Assembly: GCF_003048575.1 (NCBI RefSeq)
Contig: NZ_PIRZ01000001.1
Coordinates: 186,001-250,000 of the forward strand
Origin: Campylobacter concisus
GTDB lineage: Bacteria > Campylobacterota > Campylobacteria > Campylobacterales > Campylobacteraceae
Direction of reading: 5' to 3'
DNA: 64,000 nucleotides
Under the pieces are notes generated by a model. The model made no database searches and was not told the DNA's origin. It saw only the letters and a program-made list of their open reading frames with translations. The position numbers and the translations under genes were made by a program. This document shows positions 8,140 through 19,173 of this stretch, in pieces. Positions within the stretch are counted from its first letter, which is position 1, and the number at the start of each line of letters is the position of its first letter.

Positions 8140-8562
8140 ATGTTAGAAATAGATGTGCCATTGATGCTTTTAACGGCTGTCGTTTTCTTGGTATTGATCG
8201 CTATTTTGAATTCCTTGCTTTATAAGCCAATGCTCAAATTCATAGATGACAGAAATGCCTCTATAAAAAATGATGAAGAGAGTACTAGTAAAAATGCAAG
8301 TGATCTAAGTGTTCATGAAAGAGAGATTGAAGAGATTATATTAAACGCAAGGACTGAGGCCAATAAAATAAGGCAAGAAGCCTTAAATTTGGCAAAAGAA
8401 GAGTCTTTAAAAGAAGTAAATGCCGTAAAGAGTAGTTTAGAGGCTAATTATAATGAATTTTTAAATGCTCTAAGCTCTCAGAAAGATAACTTAAAGGCAG
8501 ATCTATCAGCTAAACTACCTGAACTTAGAGCGGCTTTAAATGCCAAGCTCTCTAAAATTTAA
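8140..8562 (+). CDS. atpF': ATP synthase Fo subunit b'
   Basis: The protein has one N-terminal membrane segment (PLMLLTAVVFLVLIAILNSLLY) followed by YKPMLKFIDDRNASIK and a long charged helix, the pattern of the b-type stator stalk. With 140 residues it is the shorter of two adjacent b-like proteins; the pair b'/b forms a heterodimeric stalk in this class. AAGGAGAG lies before the ATG. It begins the operon and is nine bases from atpF. Confidence 0.93.
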   Translation: MLEIDVPLMLLTAVVFLVLIAILNSLLYKPMLKFIDDRNASIKNDEESTSKNASDLSVHEREIEEIILNARTEANKIRQEALNLAKEESLKEVNAVKSSLEANYNEFLNALSSQKDNLKADLSAKLPELRAALNAKLSKI

Positions 8563-8571
8563 AGGAATTTC

Positions 8572-9084
8572 ATGAAGATAAAAATTTTATTTTTTCTAGC
8601 ACTTCCATTTCTAGCTTATGCTAGTGGGCATGGCGGAACAAATTACGATATAGTAGAGAGAACGCTAAACTTCTTACTTTTCTTTGCTATTTTGGTATAT
8701 TTTGCAGCTAAGCCACTAAAAGCTCTTTATCAAAGCAGAATTGACAGGATCTCAAACAAGCTTGAAAGTATCCAAGAAAAACTCCGTGACTCTAAGGCCA
8801 AAAAAGATGACGCTCTAAAACGTGTAGAAGAGGCTAAGCAAAATGCAAACTCTTTAATCGAAACTGCTAAAAAAGAGGCTTTAAATTTAGCTGCTAAGGT
8901 TAAAAGTGATGCTCAAAATGATATAACAAATCTTCAAAAGAGCTACAAAGAGCAAAAAGAATTTGAAGAGCGCAAGATGACAAAAGGCGTTGTAAATGAA
9001 ATTTTGAGCGACATTTTCTCAAGCGATAGCCTAAAAGTCGATCAAAAAGAGCTTATAAATATCATACTTAAAAAGGTTAGCTAA
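8572..9084 (+). CDS. atpF: ATP synthase Fo subunit b
   Basis: This 170-residue b subunit has an N-terminal hydrophobic stretch (MKIKILFFLALPFLAYAS) that resembles a signal peptide, then a second membrane segment (TLNFLLFFAILVYFAAKPL) and a long coiled coil (SRIDRISNKLESIQEKL onward). A signal-like extension is common in epsilonproteobacterial b subunits. The last bases overlap the atpH start as TAATG, so the two are translationally coupled. Confidence 0.94.
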   Translation: MKIKILFFLALPFLAYASGHGGTNYDIVERTLNFLLFFAILVYFAAKPLKALYQSRIDRISNKLESIQEKLRDSKAKKDDALKRVEEAKQNANSLIETAKKEALNLAAKVKSDAQNDITNLQKSYKEQKEFEERKMTKGVVNEILSDIFSSDSLKVDQKELINIILKKVS

Positions 9085-9614
9085 TGAATGAAGTAGTAGC
9101 TAAAAAATACGTAAAAGCGATCTTAAGCGACGTAAAATCAAATGAACTTAATATATTTGTTGAAAATTTATCAGAGCTGGCAGCAGCTTTTGCTAGCGAT
9201 AAATTTAAAAGCATTATAAATTTGCCTACTTTAAAGGCCTCACAAAAGGTTGATTTTGTACTATCTTTGGTTAAAAGTCAAGATGTCAAATTTACAAATT
9301 TTATTAAGCTTCTTGGCACAAATAAAAGACTGGAGCTTATCCCAGCGATCTTAAACGAGATAAAGATAGAGCAATCTTTGCTTGAAAATACATATCGTGG
9401 CGAGGTTATTGGAAATTTTGATCTAAGCGCTGATCAGTTAAAAGCTCTAGAAGAGAATTTCTCTAAGAAATTTAACTCTAGGATCAAGCTTGATGGCTCA
9501 AAGAGCGATTACAACGGCGTAAAAATTGAGTTAGGTGATTTAGGTGTCGAGGTAAATTTCTCTATCGATAGACTAAAAAGTCAAATGAGTGAATATATAT
9601 TAAAAGCAATTTAA
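9084..9614 (+). CDS. atpH: ATP synthase F1 subunit delta
   Basis: Delta joins the b stalk to the top of the alpha3beta3 head. The 176-residue protein starts [14 protein letters not shown] (the family's ArrYAxAL-like start) and ends with [23 protein letters not shown] text, actually [16 protein letters not shown], corresponding to the conserved C-terminal 'G..i..D.S...rL..L' region. It overlaps atpF by one base and precedes atpA by 14 bases. Confidence 0.95.
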   Translation: MNEVVAKKYVKAILSDVKSNELNIFVENLSELAAAFASDKFKSIINLPTLKASQKVDFVLSLVKSQDVKFTNFIKLLGTNKRLELIPAILNEIKIEQSLLENTYRGEVIGNFDLSADQLKALEENFSKKFNSRIKLDGSKSDYNGVKIELGDLGVEVNFSIDRLKSQMSEYILKAI

Positions 9615-9628
9615 AAAGGAGTGAAAGC

Positions 9629-11146
9629 GTGAGTGCAAAAATTAAAGCTGACGAAATTAGCACGATAATCAAAGAGCGTATTGAAAATTTTGATTTAAGT
9701 GTTGATGTAGAAGAGACTGGTAAAGTCATCTCAGTCGCTGATGGCGTTGCTAACGTTTATGGTTTGAAAAACGTTATGGCTGGTGAGATGGTTGAGTTTG
9801 AAAGTGGCGAAAAGGGCATGGCTCTTAACCTTGAAGAGAGCAGTGTTGGTATAGTTATCCTTGGAAAAACTAGCGGTATCACAGAAGGAAGCTCTGTAAA
9901 AAGACTAAAAAAACTTCTACGTGTGCCAGTTGGCGACGCATTGATCGGCCGTGTTGTAAATTCACTAGGTGAGCCAATCGACGCAAAAGGTCCAATTGAA
10001 GCTACCGAATCTCGCTTTGTTGAAGAAAAAGCAAAAGGTATTATGGCTAGAAAGAGCGTTCATGAGCCACTTCAAACAGGTATCAAAGCGATTGATGCAC
10101 TTGTGCCAATCGGTAGAGGTCAAAGAGAACTAATCATCGGCGACCGCCAAACTGGTAAAACAACAGTTGCGATAGATACTATCATCAACCAAAAAGGTCA
10201 AGATGTCATTTGTATCTACGTAGCTATCGGTCAAAAACAATCAACCGTTGCTCAAGTCGTTAAAAAACTTGAAGAGTACGGTGCTATGGACTACACGATA
10301 GTTGTAAATGCTGGTGCTGGCGATGCAGCTGCGCTTCAATACCTTGCTCCATATGCTGGCGTAACAATGGGTGAATATTTTAGAGACAACTCTCGCCATG
10401 CGCTAATCATCTATGATGACTTATCAAAACACGCGGTTGCTTACCGTGAAATGTCTTTGATCCTAAGAAGACCACCAGGTCGTGAAGCTTATCCAGGCGA
10501 CGTTTTCTACCTTCACTCAAGACTTCTAGAAAGAGCAAGTAAGCTAAATGACGCACTAGGCGCTGGATCTTTGACAGCTCTACCTATTATCGAGACACAA
10601 GCGGGCGACGTTTCAGCTTATATTCCAACAAACGTTATTTCTATTACAGATGGTCAAATTTTCCTTGAGAGTGACCTATTTAACTCAGGTATCCGCCCAG
10701 CGATCAACGTTGGTCTTTCTGTATCTCGTGTCGGTGGTGCAGCTCAGATCAAAGCTATCAAACAAGTTTCTGGTACACTAAGACTAGACCTTGCTCAGTA
10801 CCGCGAACTACAAGCATTTGCTCAGTTTGCAAGTGACCTTGATGAAAGCTCAAGAAAACAACTAGAGCGTGGTCAAAAGATGGTTGAAGTACTAAAACAA
10901 CCTCCATACTCTCCGCTCCCAGTTGAGAATCAAGTAGTTATCATATTTGCTGGCGCTAAGGGTTATTTGGATGACGTTGCAACTGCAAATGTAACAAAAT
11001 TTGAAGCTGAGCTATATCCATATATCGAGGCAAAATACCCTGAAATTTTCGAGCAAATCAGAACTAAAAAGGTTCTTGATAAAGAAGTAGAAGAAATTTT
11101 ACATAAAGCGTTGAAAGATTTTAAAGCAACTTTTGCCGCTAACTAG
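9629..11146 (+). CDS. atpA: ATP synthase F1 subunit alpha
   Basis: The regulatory nucleotide-binding subunit of the F1 head, 505 residues. The P-loop GDRQTGKT is at 171-178 and the signature [17 protein letters not shown] is present. The start is GTG at 9629, preceded by [28 protein letters not shown] is the usual alpha N-terminus. It lies between atpH and atpG in the classical order. Confidence 0.98.
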   Translation: MSAKIKADEISTIIKERIENFDLSVDVEETGKVISVADGVANVYGLKNVMAGEMVEFESGEKGMALNLEESSVGIVILGKTSGITEGSSVKRLKKLLRVPVGDALIGRVVNSLGEPIDAKGPIEATESRFVEEKAKGIMARKSVHEPLQTGIKAIDALVPIGRGQRELIIGDRQTGKTTVAIDTIINQKGQDVICIYVAIGQKQSTVAQVVKKLEEYGAMDYTIVVNAGAGDAAALQYLAPYAGVTMGEYFRDNSRHALIIYDDLSKHAVAYREMSLILRRPPGREAYPGDVFYLHSRLLERASKLNDALGAGSLTALPIIETQAGDVSAYIPTNVISITDGQIFLESDLFNSGIRPAINVGLSVSRVGGAAQIKAIKQVSGTLRLDLAQYRELQAFAQFASDLDESSRKQLERGQKMVEVLKQPPYSPLPVENQVVIIFAGAKGYLDDVATANVTKFEAELYPYIEAKYPEIFEQIRTKKVLDKEVEEILHKALKDFKATFAAN

Positions 11147-11155
11147 GGCTAAGAT

Positions 11156-12043
11156 ATGTCAAATTTAAAAGATATAAAACGAAAGATCAAGAGCGTCCAG
11201 AACACTCAAAAGACGACACGTGCGATGAAGCTTGTCTCTACAGCCAAGCTTCGCAAAGCTGAAGAGGCTGCACGCTACTCTAGAGTTTACGCACTTAAGA
11301 TCAATGAGGTTTTATCAGAGATAGCTTATAAGATCAATCAATACGCTTCAGTTATGACTGAGAGTAAATTCTTTAATACAACGAAAAGTGTAGAGAAGGT
11401 TGATATTATATTTGTGACGGCTGATAAAGGACTTTGCGGTGGCTTTAACGTCCAGACTATAAAGACAGTTAGGCGCATGATTGATGAGCTAAAAGCCAAA
11501 AAGATCAAAGTAAGACTAAGAGCTGTTGGTAAAAAAGGCATAGAATTTTTCAATTTTCAAGGCGTTGAACTACTTGAGACTTACGTCGGAGCTAGCTCTT
11601 CTCCTACATATGAAAAAGCTCAAAATATCATAAAAGATGCCATTGATGACTTTACAAACGGCATAACAGATAAGGTCGTACTAATACACAATGGCTATAA
11701 AAATATGATTTCTCAAGAGATTAGAGTAAATGATATTGTGCCTATTGAGCCGTCTAAAATAGTTGCGGTTGAGACAAATTCTTTGATGGAATTTGAACCA
11801 GAAGACAACTATACTAAGATTATGGACGAGTTGCTTAATAAGTATTTTGAGTATAGTATGTATTATGCTTTGGTTGATTCTTTGGCGGCTGAGCACAGCG
11901 CTAGAATGCAAGCTATGGATAATGCAACAAACAATGCTAAACAACGCGTCAAACAGTTAAATCTTGCTTACAATAAAGCAAGACAAGAGTCTATTACCAC
12001 TGAGCTTATTGAGATCATCAGTGGTGTTGAATCAATGAAATAA
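11156..12043 (+). CDS. atpG: ATP synthase F1 subunit gamma
   Basis: The rotating central shaft, 295 residues. The N-terminal helix [19 protein letters not shown], the region [10 protein letters not shown] and the C-terminal helix ([15 protein letters not shown], then [16 protein letters not shown]) are diagnostic. Start ATG nine bases after atpA; atpD follows after 11 bases. Confidence 0.98.
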   Translation: MSNLKDIKRKIKSVQNTQKTTRAMKLVSTAKLRKAEEAARYSRVYALKINEVLSEIAYKINQYASVMTESKFFNTTKSVEKVDIIFVTADKGLCGGFNVQTIKTVRRMIDELKAKKIKVRLRAVGKKGIEFFNFQGVELLETYVGASSSPTYEKAQNIIKDAIDDFTNGITDKVVLIHNGYKNMISQEIRVNDIVPIEPSKIVAVETNSLMEFEPEDNYTKIMDELLNKYFEYSMYYALVDSLAAEHSARMQAMDNATNNAKQRVKQLNLAYNKARQESITTELIEIISGVESMK

Positions 12044-12054
12044 AAGGAGTATGA

Positions 12055-13452
<1,398 letters not shown>

Positions 13453-13470
13453 ATTTAAAAAGGAAGCGTA

Positions 13471-13860
13471 ATGGATAAATTACATTTAGAGATCGTAACT
13501 CCTCAAGGTCAGATATTTAATGATGACGTGAGCAGTGTAGTGCTTCCAGGTAGCGAGGGTGAGTTTGGTGTTTTACCAAACCATGCCTCATTAATATCTC
13601 TTTTAAAAGCAGGTATTATAGATATAGAACATAAAAATAAAAAACATGATGTTGTTGCGATTAACTGGGGCTATGCAAAGATTGACGAAGGTAAGGTAGT
13701 AATACTTGCTGACGGTGCGGTTTACGTCTCTGGTGATAGTGAAAGTGAGCTTGCAAATTCATTGGAAGCTGCTAGAAATTTGATAGAGAGCATGAGTAGT
13801 GATACAAATGCTTTTGCAGCAACTATATCTAAAATGGAAAATGTAGTGAGAACTAGATAA
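13471..13860 (+). CDS. atpC: ATP synthase F1 subunit epsilon
   Basis: The 129-residue epsilon subunit begins MDKLHLEIVTPQGQIFNDDV and contains VVLPGSEGEFGVLPNHA, the beta-sandwich signature. The C-terminal helical domain is present (ELANSLEAARNLIES). AAAAAGGAAG precedes the ATG. Its stop codon is followed immediately, without any gap, by the GTG start of tolQ. Confidence 0.97.
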   Translation: MDKLHLEIVTPQGQIFNDDVSSVVLPGSEGEFGVLPNHASLISLLKAGIIDIEHKNKKHDVVAINWGYAKIDEGKVVILADGAVYVSGDSESELANSLEAARNLIESMSSDTNAFAATISKMENVVRTR

Positions 13861-14445
13861 GTGGGCGGTATAGATTTATTTTTAAATTACATTCAAAGAA
13901 GCAGTTTTATTACAATTATTGTTTTAACTTGGCTGTCAATATATTTTATAGTTAGTTTCACAATTCTTTTTTCAAGAATGGCTGGTATTGGAGCTTGGCA
14001 AAAACGTGAGCAAAATGCACTTGAAGCATTGCTCATGGGTGCTAAAAATATTCCAAATGATTCGTCTTTGAGAAAATGTGCAAATGGAAGGATCTCAAGA
14101 GAAAAACTAAACGTATGTATAAGTATAGCCGAGAAAAATGCTACAAGTGGGCTAACGTGGCTAAGTGTAATAGCATCTACTTCGCCTTTTATCGGTCTTT
14201 TTGGAACCGTTGTTTCTATTTTAGAGACATTTTCACAGCTTGGAAATGGTGGAGGTTCATCACTTGGTATTATCGCTCCAGCTATTTCAGAGGCACTTGT
14301 TGCAACTGGTTGCGGAATTTTTGTTGCCATCCCAGCATATACATTTAACTTACTCATAAAAAGAAAAGCTTATGAATTAATGAGTGTTATTGAGCGTCAG
14401 GCTGATGTAATGATAGCACTTAAAAAAGATGATGAGATACTATAA
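13861..14445 (+). CDS. tolQ: TolQ/ExbB-type proton channel subunit
   Basis: A MotA/TolQ/ExbB family inner-membrane protein of 194 residues with three membrane segments (about 14-34, 97-120 and 142-162). The signatures WLSVIASTSPFIGLFGTVVSI and ISEALVATGCGIFVAIPAY are clear. Together with TolR it harvests proton motive force for TolA. The neighbourhood (tolR, TolA-like, tolB, pal, cpoB) indicates TolQ rather than ExbB. The GTG start abuts the atpC stop with no spacer, so translation probably depends on termination of atpC. Confidence 0.92.
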   Translation: MGGIDLFLNYIQRSSFITIIVLTWLSIYFIVSFTILFSRMAGIGAWQKREQNALEALLMGAKNIPNDSSLRKCANGRISREKLNVCISIAEKNATSGLTWLSVIASTSPFIGLFGTVVSILETFSQLGNGGGSSLGIIAPAISEALVATGCGIFVAIPAYTFNLLIKRKAYELMSVIERQADVMIALKKDDEIL

Positions 14446-14844
14446 ATGGCCGTTAAATTTACCGATGAGACACCAGAGCTAAATATAACTCCTCTTGTTG
14501 ATATTATGCTTGTTTTACTAGCCATTTTAATGGTTACTATGCCAACCATAACATATCAAGAGGATATTACTCTTCCGGATGGTTCAAAGGCGAAAACTTC
14601 AACATCTAAGCAAAAAGACCTTATAGTATCTATAAATTCGCAAGGACAAGTTAGAGTTGATCAAAGCACTATGAGCCTTGCTGAGTTTCCCGATAATATC
14701 GCATTAATGAGTACAAAATACGATAAAACCTCGCCTATCTATATAAAAGCTGATAAAAATTTAAAATACGATGATGTTATGTTTGTATTAAAGACTTTGA
14801 AAGGTGCTGGTTTTAATAAAGTAGCTTTAGAGACAAACGGTTAA
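14446..14844 (+). CDS. tolR: TolR/ExbD-type proton channel subunit
   Basis: 132 residues with one N-terminal membrane helix containing the conserved aspartate (ELNITPLVDIMLVLLAILMV) and a periplasmic domain ending in DVMFVLKTLKGAGFNKVAL, all typical of ExbD/TolR. It starts directly after the tolQ stop. In this cluster it acts with TolQ and the TolA-like protein. Confidence 0.93.
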   Translation: MAVKFTDETPELNITPLVDIMLVLLAILMVTMPTITYQEDITLPDGSKAKTSTSKQKDLIVSINSQGQVRVDQSTMSLAEFPDNIALMSTKYDKTSPIYIKADKNLKYDDVMFVLKTLKGAGFNKVALETNG

Positions 14845-14845
14845 A

Positions 14846-15802
14846 ATGTCAAATAAAGTTAAATTTCCAACGCTTAGTTCGTTTCTTGTAGCATCTTGTA
14901 TTTACGTTATTATTATACTTGTTTTGTTTATAAAGCTTACTTTTTTTGCAGAACCTCCTAAAAAATATACCGATGATAAAGATGCTATTATGGATGTGGT
15001 TATGGTTGATAGAGAAGTTGATCAAACCATTAAAGCTCCAAAACAAGCAGATGAAGTAGTTAAAGAGCCAAAGCCTGAACCTAAAAAGGAATCTGAAGAA
15101 GATAAACAAGAGACTACAAATAAGCCTGTTGTACCAGATGAACCATTACCTACCCCAAGCTTACCAACTCCTCCAAAAGAAGAGCCAAAGCCTGAGCCTA
15201 AAAAACCAGAACCAAAACCAGAAATTTTAAAACCAAGTGAAGAACCCAAAGAAGATATTAAGCCAGAGCCAAAACCTGAGCCTAAGCCTACACCAAAGCC
15301 AGTTGAAAAGCCAAAACCAAAAGAGCCAAATATAAAAGACCTCTTTAGTGACATAGACCCTACAAAACTCAAAAAAGATGATGGTATAAAAAAGGCCGAA
15401 AATAAAGTGCAAAGCCGTAAAAAAAGCGAAGCTTCTAGTTCAAAAGCCGCAAAAGAAGCTAGTGATATAATAAAGAGTTTAAAGATAGATCAAAATCCAA
15501 CTGCTCCAAAATCACAATCTACTGGTACTTACGATCCACTAATGGGTGCAATAACAAAACAAATTCAAAGAAGATGGCAAAGCTATAAGGCCGATTCTGC
15601 AAATTTAGCTAAAGTTAAAGTTATGATAGATCAGAGCGGAAATTTTAGCTATGAAATTTTAGAGCTATCATATAATGAAGAATTTAACGCAAAAGTAAGA
15701 GAGTGCTTAGAAAAACTTACAACGGAGAAATTTCCATTCAATCCAGACAAAAGCACTACTTTTAATTTAAATTTAGAAGATAAAATAGATCAAAATTTAT
15801 AA
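14846..15802 (+). CDS. tolA: TolA/TonB-like energy-transducing protein
   Basis: 318 residues: a single N-terminal membrane anchor (FLVASCIYVIIILVLFIKLTFF), a long low-complexity periplasmic linker rich in Pro, Lys and Glu (repeats of the KPEPKPEP kind, about 70-155), then a C-terminal domain (YDPLMGAITKQIQRRWQSY onward) like the TolA/TonB C-terminal fold. It would span the periplasm from TolQR to Pal/TolB. The Pro-Lys linker is TonB-like, the context is Tol; I favour TolA. One base separates it from tolR. Confidence 0.88.
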   Translation: MSNKVKFPTLSSFLVASCIYVIIILVLFIKLTFFAEPPKKYTDDKDAIMDVVMVDREVDQTIKAPKQADEVVKEPKPEPKKESEEDKQETTNKPVVPDEPLPTPSLPTPPKEEPKPEPKKPEPKPEILKPSEEPKEDIKPEPKPEPKPTPKPVEKPKPKEPNIKDLFSDIDPTKLKKDDGIKKAENKVQSRKKSEASSSKAAKEASDIIKSLKIDQNPTAPKSQSTGTYDPLMGAITKQIQRRWQSYKADSANLAKVKVMIDQSGNFSYEILELSYNEEFNAKVRECLEKLTTEKFPFNPDKSTTFNLNLEDKIDQNL

Positions 15803-15817
15803 AATTATGGAGTAGAG

Positions 15818-17074
15818 ATGAAGAAAATTTTTCTTTTTTTATGTGTTGCTCTAGGGCTTTATGCTGCTGATGCAACCATATCTGTTGTAAATCAAGGTAT
15901 TGCCTTGCCAAAGATAGCTTTGCAAGATGCAACAACTGCTGTTAGCGATATGGGTTTTAAAGATAAATTCTTTAAAATCATGCTAGGAGATCTAAAGGTT
16001 AGTTCCGATTTTGAAGTAATCGAAGATCATGTGCTTTCTACCTATGAAGGAGATGCGACTACTAATACAATGAGTGATAAAGGCGTCGAGCTTATCTTTA
16101 GATATGCTCTTGAAGGCTCTATGGGCTCGCCTCTTACTTTAAGAGTAAAACTGATAAATGCTAAAACAGCAACCACAAGGTATGAGAAAGTTTACACTAT
16201 GCCAGACGGTGCAAAGTATCCGTTTTTGGCGCATAAAAGTATAGTTGAGCTTACTAATGAGCTAAATTTACCACCAGTTGGCTGGATGGAAAAATTTATT
16301 ATTCTTTCAAAATATACTTCAGCTCGCCAAAGCTCTATCATAGTTGCTGATTATACACTTACATATCAAAAGACTATAGTAAGTGGCGGACTAAACATTT
16401 TCCCAAAATGGGCAGGCGCCGATCAAAGTAAATTTTACTATACATCTTATGTGAATAATAAGCCAACTTTATTTAGATATGATCTAAATTCTGGTACAAA
16501 AACAAAGATAATTGATAGCATTGGCATGCTTATAGCCTCAGATGTTAGTAAGGATGGAAGTAAAATTTTATTAACTATGGCACCAAAAGATCAACCAGAC
16601 ATCTTTATCTATAATACAAATAGTAAAAATTTGACGCAGATTACTAATTATCCAGGTATAGATGTAAATGGAAATTTTGTAGATAATGACAGTAAGATAG
16701 TTTTTGTATCAGATAGGCTTGGTTATCCTAACGTTTTTGCAACCCCAGCGATTTCTGGTGGAAGCGTTGAACAAATGGTATTTCATGGTAAGAATAACAA
16801 CTCTGTAAGCACATTTGAAAATTATGTTGTTTATTCAAGTAGAGAAGCAAGCGGTAGTTTTAATATATATCTAATTTCAACTCAAACGGATTTTATACGC
16901 CAGCTTACAGCAAATGGCAAAAATAACTATCCAAGATTCTCAAGCGATGGGCAAAGTGTCGTCTTTATAAAAGAGCTTGGCGGTCAAAGTTCACTAGGGG
17001 TTGTTAGGTTAAATGAAAACAGAAGTTTTCAGTTTCCTTTAAAAGTAGGAAAAATTCAGTCTATAGATTGGTAA
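15818..17074 (+). CDS. tolB: Periplasmic Tol-Pal protein TolB
   Basis: 418 residues with a signal peptide (MKKIFLFLCVALGLYAADA) and a C-terminal beta-propeller containing repeats such as DVSKDGSKILLTMAPKDQPDIF and PRFSSDGQSVVFIKELGG. TolB binds Pal and TolA in the Tol-Pal system that draws the outer membrane in at division. It follows the tolA stop by 15 bases and precedes the pal promoter. Confidence 0.95.
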   Translation: MKKIFLFLCVALGLYAADATISVVNQGIALPKIALQDATTAVSDMGFKDKFFKIMLGDLKVSSDFEVIEDHVLSTYEGDATTNTMSDKGVELIFRYALEGSMGSPLTLRVKLINAKTATTRYEKVYTMPDGAKYPFLAHKSIVELTNELNLPPVGWMEKFIILSKYTSARQSSIIVADYTLTYQKTIVSGGLNIFPKWAGADQSKFYYTSYVNNKPTLFRYDLNSGTKTKIIDSIGMLIASDVSKDGSKILLTMAPKDQPDIFIYNTNSKNLTQITNYPGIDVNGNFVDNDSKIVFVSDRLGYPNVFATPAISGGSVEQMVFHGKNNNSVSTFENYVVYSSREASGSFNIYLISTQTDFIRQLTANGKNNYPRFSSDGQSVVFIKELGGQSSLGVVRLNENRSFQFPLKVGKIQSIDW

Positions 17075-17103
17075 GATTCTGATAAAATTTAAAATTTTTG
17101 TGA

Positions 17104-17109
17104 TATAAT
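17104..17109 (+). promoter_or_regulatory. -10 box for pal
   Basis: TATAAT in tttttgtgaTATAATtcg, 29 bases before the pal ATG, preceded by a T-run and TGTGA. It suggests separate high expression of pal within the tol cluster. Confidence 0.65.
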
Positions 17110-17138
17110 TCGACCAAATTTCTAAAAAAGGATAAGGA

Positions 17139-17645
17139 ATGAAAAAAGTAGTTCTAGCAAGTGTTGCAGTTGCAACTTTATTGTTGAGCGGTTGTAGCTC
17201 AAAAAACCCTGAAGTTGATATGAATTCAAATTCAAATCAATCTGCAGACAATTCAGGTAGCATGAGTGATGCTGATAGATTAGCAGCTCTTATTGCTAAT
17301 ATCGAGAGTCAAGTTAAAAGTGTATACTTTGACTTTGATAAATTTAATATCAAAGCTGATCAACAAGGTGTTGTTAGCTCAAATGCATCAGTATTCAACC
17401 AAGCTGACGCTCAAGCTCTTTCTATAAAAGTAGAAGGTAACTGCGATGAGTGGGGTACAGATGAGTATAACTATGCTCTTGGTTTAAAACGTGCTAAAAG
17501 TGCTAAAGATGCTCTTGTAAGAAATGGCGTTAGTGCTGATAGAATCGCTGTAGTTAGCTTTGGAGAAAGCAATCCAGTTTGTACAGACAAAACAAAAGCT
17601 TGCGATGCTCAAAATAGACGTGCAGATTTCAAAGTACTTCCATAA
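17139..17645 (+). CDS. pal: Peptidoglycan-associated lipoprotein Pal
   Basis: 168 residues. The signal peptide ends in a proper lipobox LLSGC (Cys19). A Ser/Asn-rich linker leads to an OmpA-like peptidoglycan-binding domain with VYFDFDKFNI, KVEGNCDEWGTDEYN and the stretch GLKRAKSAKDALVRNG ending in NRRADF. It anchors the outer membrane to the cell wall and pairs with TolB. AAGGATAAGG precedes the ATG. Confidence 0.97.
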   Translation: MKKVVLASVAVATLLLSGCSSKNPEVDMNSNSNQSADNSGSMSDADRLAALIANIESQVKSVYFDFDKFNIKADQQGVVSSNASVFNQADAQALSIKVEGNCDEWGTDEYNYALGLKRAKSAKDALVRNGVSADRIAVVSFGESNPVCTDKTKACDAQNRRADFKVLP

Positions 17646-17662
17646 TTTATAATTAAATAATA

Positions 17663-18505
17663 ATGAATAAAAAAATAATTGTAGTGGCTCTAATTGGAGC
17701 CACTATCTCTATTACCTCCGGCCAAGAAATTTCAGCTTTTGATGCAGGCAATATGGATAGTGCGAATCCATATGGTCTAACTGACAATGAAAAAGCTACC
17801 CTAAATAATAAGCGAAGTGTTCAAAATATTGAAGAGAATATGAATAGTGTTTTAGAACAACTTCAAGGTTTGCAAAGCTTGATTGAGAGCATGAGTGCTA
17901 GAATGAATAAGCTTGAGCAGAGAATAAATGATATAGAGACGAAGGTAAATGGGGGCATAAGTGATTCTGGTGTAAGTTTGACATCACTGAAGGCTTATGT
18001 TGATGAAACTAGAGATATACAAGACAAAAACTACAAGAATATTACTGCTGCCTTAAATAAATTAGGTGCAATAATGGATAAAAATACTGCCCAACCAAAG
18101 CAAAATACAAATCCAAAACAACAAAATAAGCCAACTTCAAATTTTAGTGGAAAAAGCGATAAAGATATTTTGGCTGATGGCATTAAACTTTTAAATTCTG
18201 GCAATAGCACAGAAGCAGCTGAATATTTTGAATATTTAAATAAAAAAGGCTATAAAACTGGGGCAACAAATTATTATTTAGGTGAAGTTGCTTACAGTCA
18301 AAAATCATACAGCACAGCTATACAATACTACAAAAAAAGTATACAGGACGAAGATAAGGCTGACTATACACCAAAACTTCTATATCACACAGCTATAAGC
18401 TTTGATAAGATAGGTGATACGCAAAGTGCAAATAGATTTTATAAGGCTTTAAAAGTCGGTTATCCAGATAGCAAAGAAGCCAAAGCCTCTCCCAATAGAA
18501 ACTAA
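17663..18505 (+). CDS. cpoB: Tol-Pal accessory TPR protein CpoB/YbgF
   Basis: 280 residues with a signal peptide (MNKKIIVVALIGATISITSGQ), an N-terminal coiled coil (IEENMNSVLEQLQGLQSLIESMSARMNK region, about 55-95), an Asn/Gln/Lys-rich linker, and C-terminal tetratricopeptide repeats (LLNSGNSTEAAEYFEYL; YLGEVAYSQKSYSTAIQYY; YHTAISFDKIGDTQSAN). This layout and its place after pal match CpoB, which links Tol function to septal peptidoglycan synthesis in E. coli. There is no strong ribosome binding site. Confidence 0.87.
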   Translation: MNKKIIVVALIGATISITSGQEISAFDAGNMDSANPYGLTDNEKATLNNKRSVQNIEENMNSVLEQLQGLQSLIESMSARMNKLEQRINDIETKVNGGISDSGVSLTSLKAYVDETRDIQDKNYKNITAALNKLGAIMDKNTAQPKQNTNPKQQNKPTSNFSGKSDKDILADGIKLLNSGNSTEAAEYFEYLNKKGYKTGATNYYLGEVAYSQKSYSTAIQYYKKSIQDEDKADYTPKLLYHTAISFDKIGDTQSANRFYKALKVGYPDSKEAKASPNRN

Positions 18506-18523
18506 ATTTTAATCTTTTTTAGA

Positions 18524-18529
18524 TATAAT
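18524..18529 (+). promoter_or_regulatory. -10 box for slyD-fabD-mtnN-ttcA
   Basis: TATAAT in ctttttttagaTATAATccc, a textbook Campylobacter -10 with an upstream T-run, 38 bases before slyD. Confidence 0.65.
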
Positions 18530-18567
18530 CCCACATTAATCAAAAAACCAAATCTAAGGAGATTATT

Positions 18568-19164
18568 GTGAGTAAAGATCAAGTTATAACTATGTTTTAC
18601 GAACTAAAAGATGCTAACACTGGTGAAATTTTAGAGTCAAACATGCAAGAAGGTGGCCAAATTTCATTTATAACAGGGCATGGCCATATTATAGAAAAGC
18701 TTGAAGAAGAAGTAAGCAAATTAAAATCAGGCGAAAGAGCAACTATAAGCGTAAAGGCAGCAGAGGGTTGTGGTGAATATAATAATGAAGCCATTCAGTC
18801 GTTACCAAAAGAGCAATTTGCTGGTATAGATTTGCATGAAGGAATGGAACTTTTTGGTCAAAATGAGGATGGCTCAAGCGTTCGTGTTATTGTTAAAGAG
18901 ATCAAAGATGACGAAGTAACAGTTGATTTTAATCACCCATATGCTGGTAAAGATTTGTTATTTAATGTTGAAGTTTTAGAAGTCAGAGATGCGACAGAAG
19001 ATGAAAAAGCAACAGGTATGGTAGCCGGGGCTCATACTTGCGGTTGCGGTGGTCACGATCATGAGCATGAACATGAGTGCTGCGGGGGTCATGGACATGG
19101 GCATGGACACGGACACGAGGATGGTGGTTGCGGTTGCGGTGGACACGGACATCACCATCATTAA
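18568..19164 (+). CDS. slyD: FKBP-type prolyl isomerase / metallochaperone SlyD
   Basis: 198 residues starting with GTG (AAGGAG upstream). Residues 1 to about 150 form the FKBP domain with the IF insert: FYELKDANTGEILESN, ITGHGHIIEKLEEEV, VDFNHPYAGKDLLF. Residues 156-198 are a metal-binding tail with 15 His and 6 Cys (HTCGCGGHDHEHEH, then ECCGG, a run of HG repeats, CGCGG and HHHH). In E. coli SlyD such a tail binds nickel and serves [NiFe]-hydrogenase maturation; the same role is likely here but not shown by the window. Confidence 0.95.
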   Translation: MSKDQVITMFYELKDANTGEILESNMQEGGQISFITGHGHIIEKLEEEVSKLKSGERATISVKAAEGCGEYNNEAIQSLPKEQFAGIDLHEGMELFGQNEDGSSVRVIVKEIKDDEVTVDFNHPYAGKDLLFNVEVLEVRDATEDEKATGMVAGAHTCGCGGHDHEHEHECCGGHGHGHGHGHEDGGCGCGGHGHHHH

Positions 19165-19173
19165 GAAGCTAAA

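Noticed and set aside
13893..14357. 154-codon minus-strand open frame opposite tolQ
   Set aside because: tolQ on the plus strand has clear family motifs; the antisense frame has none and is explained by biased codon use.
15022..15372. Minus-strand open frame with Gly/Ser/Phe repeats opposite the tolA gene
   Set aside because: It is the complement of the Pro/Lys/Glu repeats of the TolA linker. No ribosome binding site or independent support.
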